Of a stretch of DNA of 6,905 bases, positions 5,023 through 6,905 are shown one piece after another (the first letter of the stretch is position 1; each line of letters begins with the position of its first letter). Under the pieces are notes generated by a model that was not told the origin of the DNA, ran no database searches, and saw only the letters and a program-made list of their open reading frames with translations. Made by a program: the position numbers and the translations under genes. Location of the stretch: the NCBI GenBank assembly GCA_020630455.1, contig JAHDBK010000199.1:1-6905 (forward strand). Reading direction: 5' to 3'. This DNA is from Saprospiraceae bacterium. Lineage in GTDB: Bacteria > Bacteroidota > Bacteroidia > Chitinophagales > Saprospiraceae.

Positions 5023-5750
5023 TGAAAGTAGATATATTGGCTATTGGTGCCCATCCAGATGATGTAGAGCTTTCATGTTCTGGTACCTTATTAAGCCAAA
5101 TCGCTAAGGGTAGAACAGTAGGCTTAGTTGACTTAACCAAAGGGGAACTAGGTACTAGGGGTACAATACATACTCGTTTTGAAGAAGCTGAAAATGCTCG
5201 TAAATTAATGGGAGCAGTATTCAGAACGAACCTCAATATGCCAGATGGTTTTTTTGAACATAATCAAGAAAATCTACTTAAAGTGGTTCGAGTTATTAGA
5301 AAACATCAACCAAATTATATTTTTGCTAATGCGATTAATGATAGGCATCCTGACCATGGTAAAGGAGCTAAATTAGTAGACCACGCCGTATTCTTAAGTG
5401 GCTTGGAAAAAGTACAAGTATTTGATGATATTAATGGTGAGGAACTCATGCCTTGGAGACCTAAAAGGGTTTTACATTATATTCAAGATTATTATATCGA
5501 CCCAGATATTGTTGTAGATATTTCAGGTTTTGAAGATAAAAAGAAGGAGTTAATCATGTGTTTTAAAACCCAATTCTATAATCCTGACGCTCCTAAAGAT
5601 GAACCTCAAACGCCTATTTCTACCATAGAATTTTTAGAAAATGTTTTTGCTAGGAATAGAGATTTTGGAAGACCTGCTGGATATTCTTTTGCTGAAGGAT
5701 TTACTTCTCCTAAATTTATAGGAACAAAAGATATTTTTAATTTAGATTAA
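5022..5750 (+). CDS. bshB1: N-acetyl-alpha-D-glucosaminyl L-malate deacetylase (bacillithiol synthesis)
   Basis: This 242-residue protein is a PIG-L/LmbE-family zinc deacetylase of the BshB1 type. It removes the acetyl group from GlcNAc-malate to give GlcN-malate, the second step of bacillithiol synthesis, after BshA and before BshC, in the cytoplasm. Visible residues: the A-H-P-D-D motif at 10-14 (zinc ligands His11 and Asp14, general base Asp13), D-L-T-K-G-E-L-G-T-R-G at 37-47, and R-H-P-D-H at 108-112 with the third zinc ligand His112. The C-terminal part, including FKTQFYNP and GRPAGYSFAEGF, fits BshB1 rather than other LmbE deacetylases. Its ATG shares a base with the stop of the peroxidase gene, so expression is coupled. 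No bshA or bshC lies in the window. The stop codon is the first three bases of a long palindrome. Confidence 0.93.
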   Translation: MKVDILAIGAHPDDVELSCSGTLLSQIAKGRTVGLVDLTKGELGTRGTIHTRFEEAENARKLMGAVFRTNLNMPDGFFEHNQENLLKVVRVIRKHQPNYIFANAINDRHPDHGKGAKLVDHAVFLSGLEKVQVFDDINGEELMPWRPKRVLHYIQDYYIDPDIVVDISGFEDKKKELIMCFKTQFYNPDAPKDEPQTPISTIEFLENVFARNRDFGRPAGYSFAEGFTSPKFIGTKDIFNLD

Positions 5751-5793
5751 ATGTGTAAATAATAAAGAATATTCTTTATTATTTACACATTTA
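5748..5793 (+). terminator. 46-bp perfect palindrome starting in the bshB1 stop codon
   Basis: The 23 bases from TAA at 5748 to 5770 (TAAATGTGTAAATAATAAAG, then AAT) are exactly the reverse complement of 5771-5793, with no spacer. As RNA it would form a stem of about 21 bp with a 4-base tip. Only three pairs are G:C and no clean T-run follows, so it is a long but weak terminator-like hairpin. Its place between bshB1 and the purC promoter makes transcription termination the simplest role. A processing or 3'-end-stabilising hairpin, or a protein-binding site, is also possible. Confidence 0.6.
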
Positions 5794-5851
5794 TTAATAT
5801 TATAATTACTAAAAATATTAAAATACAATAGTAAATAAAAGCTAAAAATCG

Positions 5852-5859
5852 TACATTTG
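5852..5859 (+). promoter_or_regulatory. -7 promoter box for purC
   Basis: TACATTTG matches TAnnTTTG exactly and is identical to the -7 box of the peroxidase operon. Transcription should start near 5865, giving a leader of about 17 bases before the ATG at 5882. There is no visible -33 TTG and no Shine-Dalgarno sequence of normal length. The leader is too short for a riboswitch. Confidence 0.6.
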
Positions 5860-5881
5860 CATTTCAAAAAATAATCAGGCG

Positions 5882-6835
5882 ATGTCGATTGAAAAGCAAT
5901 GTATTTCCAAGACAAATTTCCAGTTTAAGGGTCAAACCAATTACTATAAAGGTAAAGTAAGAGATGTATATTCAATAAATGATGAATTAATCATGGTGGC
6001 TTCTGATAGAATCTCTGCTTTTGACCATATCCTAACTCGACCTATTCCTTATAAAGGGCAGGTATTGAATCAAATAGCGGCTTATTTTATTAAAAACACA
6101 GAGGATATTTGTCCTAATTGGATCAATGCTGTTCCAGACCCCAATGTAAGTGTGGGAAAGGCTTGTGAACCCATAAGAGTAGAAATGGTCATAAGAGCTT
6201 ATTTGACGGGGCATGCTTGGAGAACTTACAAAAGTGGTTTGAGAACTTTATGCGGTGTTTCTTTACCTGAAGGAATGAAAGAACACGACCGTTTCCCACA
6301 ACCTATTATTACACCTGCTACTAAGGCAGAAGAAGGTCATGATGAAGATATTTCTAAAGAGGAAATTTTAGCTAAGGGTATCGTTGCTAAAGATATTTAT
6401 GAAAAAATGGAAGCATATACTCACAAAATATTTGAAAGAGGTACTCAAATGGCTGCTGAAAGAGGGCTTATTTTAGTAGACACTAAATACGAATTTGGTT
6501 TGTACAATGGGGAAGTTACCCTTATAGACGAAATTCACACTCCTGATAGTTCTCGTTATTTTTATGCAGATGGATATGAAGATAGACAAGCTCAAGGATT
6601 AGCCCAAAAACAACTCTCTAAAGAGTTTGTAAGAGAATGGCTAATGGATAATGGTTTTCAAGGAAAAGAAGGACAAACAATGCCTAATATGCCTGATGAA
6701 TTTGTCTGGAAAGTATCTGAAAGATACATCGAATTATATGAAAAAGTAACGGGAAAAACTTTTCAAAAAGCGGATACTTCTAATGTCATTAAAAGAATTG
6801 AAAATAATATTTCAAATTATTTGAATAATATATAA
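5882..6835 (+). CDS. purC: Phosphoribosylaminoimidazole-succinocarboxamide synthase (SAICAR synthetase)
   Basis: This 317-residue cytoplasmic enzyme joins CAIR and aspartate using ATP to give SAICAR in de novo purine synthesis. Visible motifs: Y-K-G-K-V-R-D-V-Y (22-30), the nucleotide-binding strand start; the family signature S-D-R-I-S-A-F-D (41-48); the region V-E-M-V-I-R-A-Y-L-T-G (100-110); T-P-A-T-K-A-E-E-G-H-D (144-154); and the second signature L-I-D-E-I-H-T-P-D-S-S-R (214-225). The length fits the long class (about 300 residues, as in yeast Ade1) rather than the short class of about 240 in Escherichia coli and Bacillus. No other pur gene is adjacent, and it has its own promoter. The ATG at 5882 fits the family start and the -7 box. 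The coding region ends four bases before the insertion-sequence-like repeat. Confidence 0.96.
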   Translation: MSIEKQCISKTNFQFKGQTNYYKGKVRDVYSINDELIMVASDRISAFDHILTRPIPYKGQVLNQIAAYFIKNTEDICPNWINAVPDPNVSVGKACEPIRVEMVIRAYLTGHAWRTYKSGLRTLCGVSLPEGMKEHDRFPQPIITPATKAEEGHDEDISKEEILAKGIVAKDIYEKMEAYTHKIFERGTQMAAERGLILVDTKYEFGLYNGEVTLIDEIHTPDSSRYFYADGYEDRQAQGLAQKQLSKEFVREWLMDNGFQGKEGQTMPNMPDEFVWKVSERYIELYEKVTGKTFQKADTSNVIKRIENNISNYLNNI

Positions 6836-6839
6836 TCTT

Positions 6840-6905
6840 AGAGCATGTTCAAAAATTTATCACAATGATAATCAATAGATTAAGGTTTTGGCGAAATAAA
6901 TATTT
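6840..6905 (-). mobile_element. End of an insertion-sequence-like element (copy 2, cut by window edge)
   Basis: Beginning with AGAGCATGTTCAAA four bases after the purC stop, this stretch aligns without gaps to 442-507 (45 of 66 identical). Read on the minus strand from the edge, an open frame gives KYLFRQNLNLLIIIVINF and ends with TGA at 6851-6849, nine bases from the sharp boundary. A coding frame that ends just inside the boundary of a repeat is what one expects of a transposase gene at the end of an insertion sequence. The other copy has the same stop position and a related peptide. No terminal inverted repeat partner or target duplication can be seen, since the element continues outside the window. 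The transposase family is undetermined. Confidence 0.4.

Noticed and set aside
4982..5236. Minus-strand open frame of 84 codons across the gpx-bshB1 junction
   Set aside because: It is antisense to two strong gene calls and starts inside the conserved N-terminal part of bshB1, so it is a shadow.
5794..5881. A riboswitch or purine-sensing leader before purC
   Set aside because: The perfect -7 box at 5852-5859 leaves a leader of only about 17 bases, too short for a riboswitch, and no purine-aptamer features are visible upstream.
6032..6214. Minus-strand open frame of 60 codons inside purC
   Set aside because: It is antisense to conserved purC sequence, with no supporting signal.

Overview
The window looks like a stretch of ordinary chromosome from an AT-rich member of the Bacteroidota. 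Four lines of evidence support this. Four intergenic sites match the Bacteroidota -7 promoter box TAnnTTTG exactly. Shine-Dalgarno sequences are essentially absent before the genes. Gene families typical of the phylum are present (DUF2452, the long form of PurC, BshB1, an outer-membrane beta-barrel of the PorT-like/OMP_b-brl_2 type). The spacers are extremely AT-rich. I cannot fix the genus; Cytophagales or Flavobacteriia both fit.

Left part, minus strand (1-2353). The 5' part of a secreted beta-barrel gene, starting with GTG at 379, runs off the left edge. Upstream of it is a spacer holding a decayed repeat (442-507) and an AT hairpin (506-533). Next comes a tight three-gene operon read right to left: a membrane-anchored coiled-coil protein (1358-2353), a DUF1801 protein (994-1356, one base after the previous stop), and a DUF2452 protein (573-1013, overlapping by 20 bases). 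A perfect 15-bp stem-loop lies inside the DUF1801 coding region and could attenuate the operon. A perfect -7 box at 2389-2382 should drive it.

Middle (2354-4445). A very AT-rich divergent spacer separates this operon from a plus-strand gene for a secreted protein with three LysM domains and an unrecognised cysteine-containing N-terminal region. That gene ends in a strong intrinsic terminator (4400-4445).

Right part, plus strand (4446-6835). A promoter with a 28-bp near-perfect palindrome laid over its -33 region drives a two-gene redox operon. Its genes are a thioredoxin-type glutathione peroxidase homologue and, by a one-base TAATG overlap, the bacillithiol-pathway deacetylase bshB1. A 46-bp perfect palindrome beginning in the bshB1 stop codon closes the operon. 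purC (purine synthesis) follows with its own promoter.

Four bases after the purC stop begins a sequence that aligns without gaps to 442-507 (45 of 66 bases identical). In both copies the minus strand reads as a similar short peptide tail ending in a stop at the same place. This suggests both are ends of related insertion sequences, the left one decayed and the right one cut by the window edge.

Most of the window is housekeeping or surface genes, and I see no defence system, CRISPR array, RNA gene or complete mobile element. The least explained items are the intragenic stem-loop, the palindrome over the peroxidase promoter, the paired insertion-sequence ends and the coiled-coil/DUF1801/DUF2452 operon.
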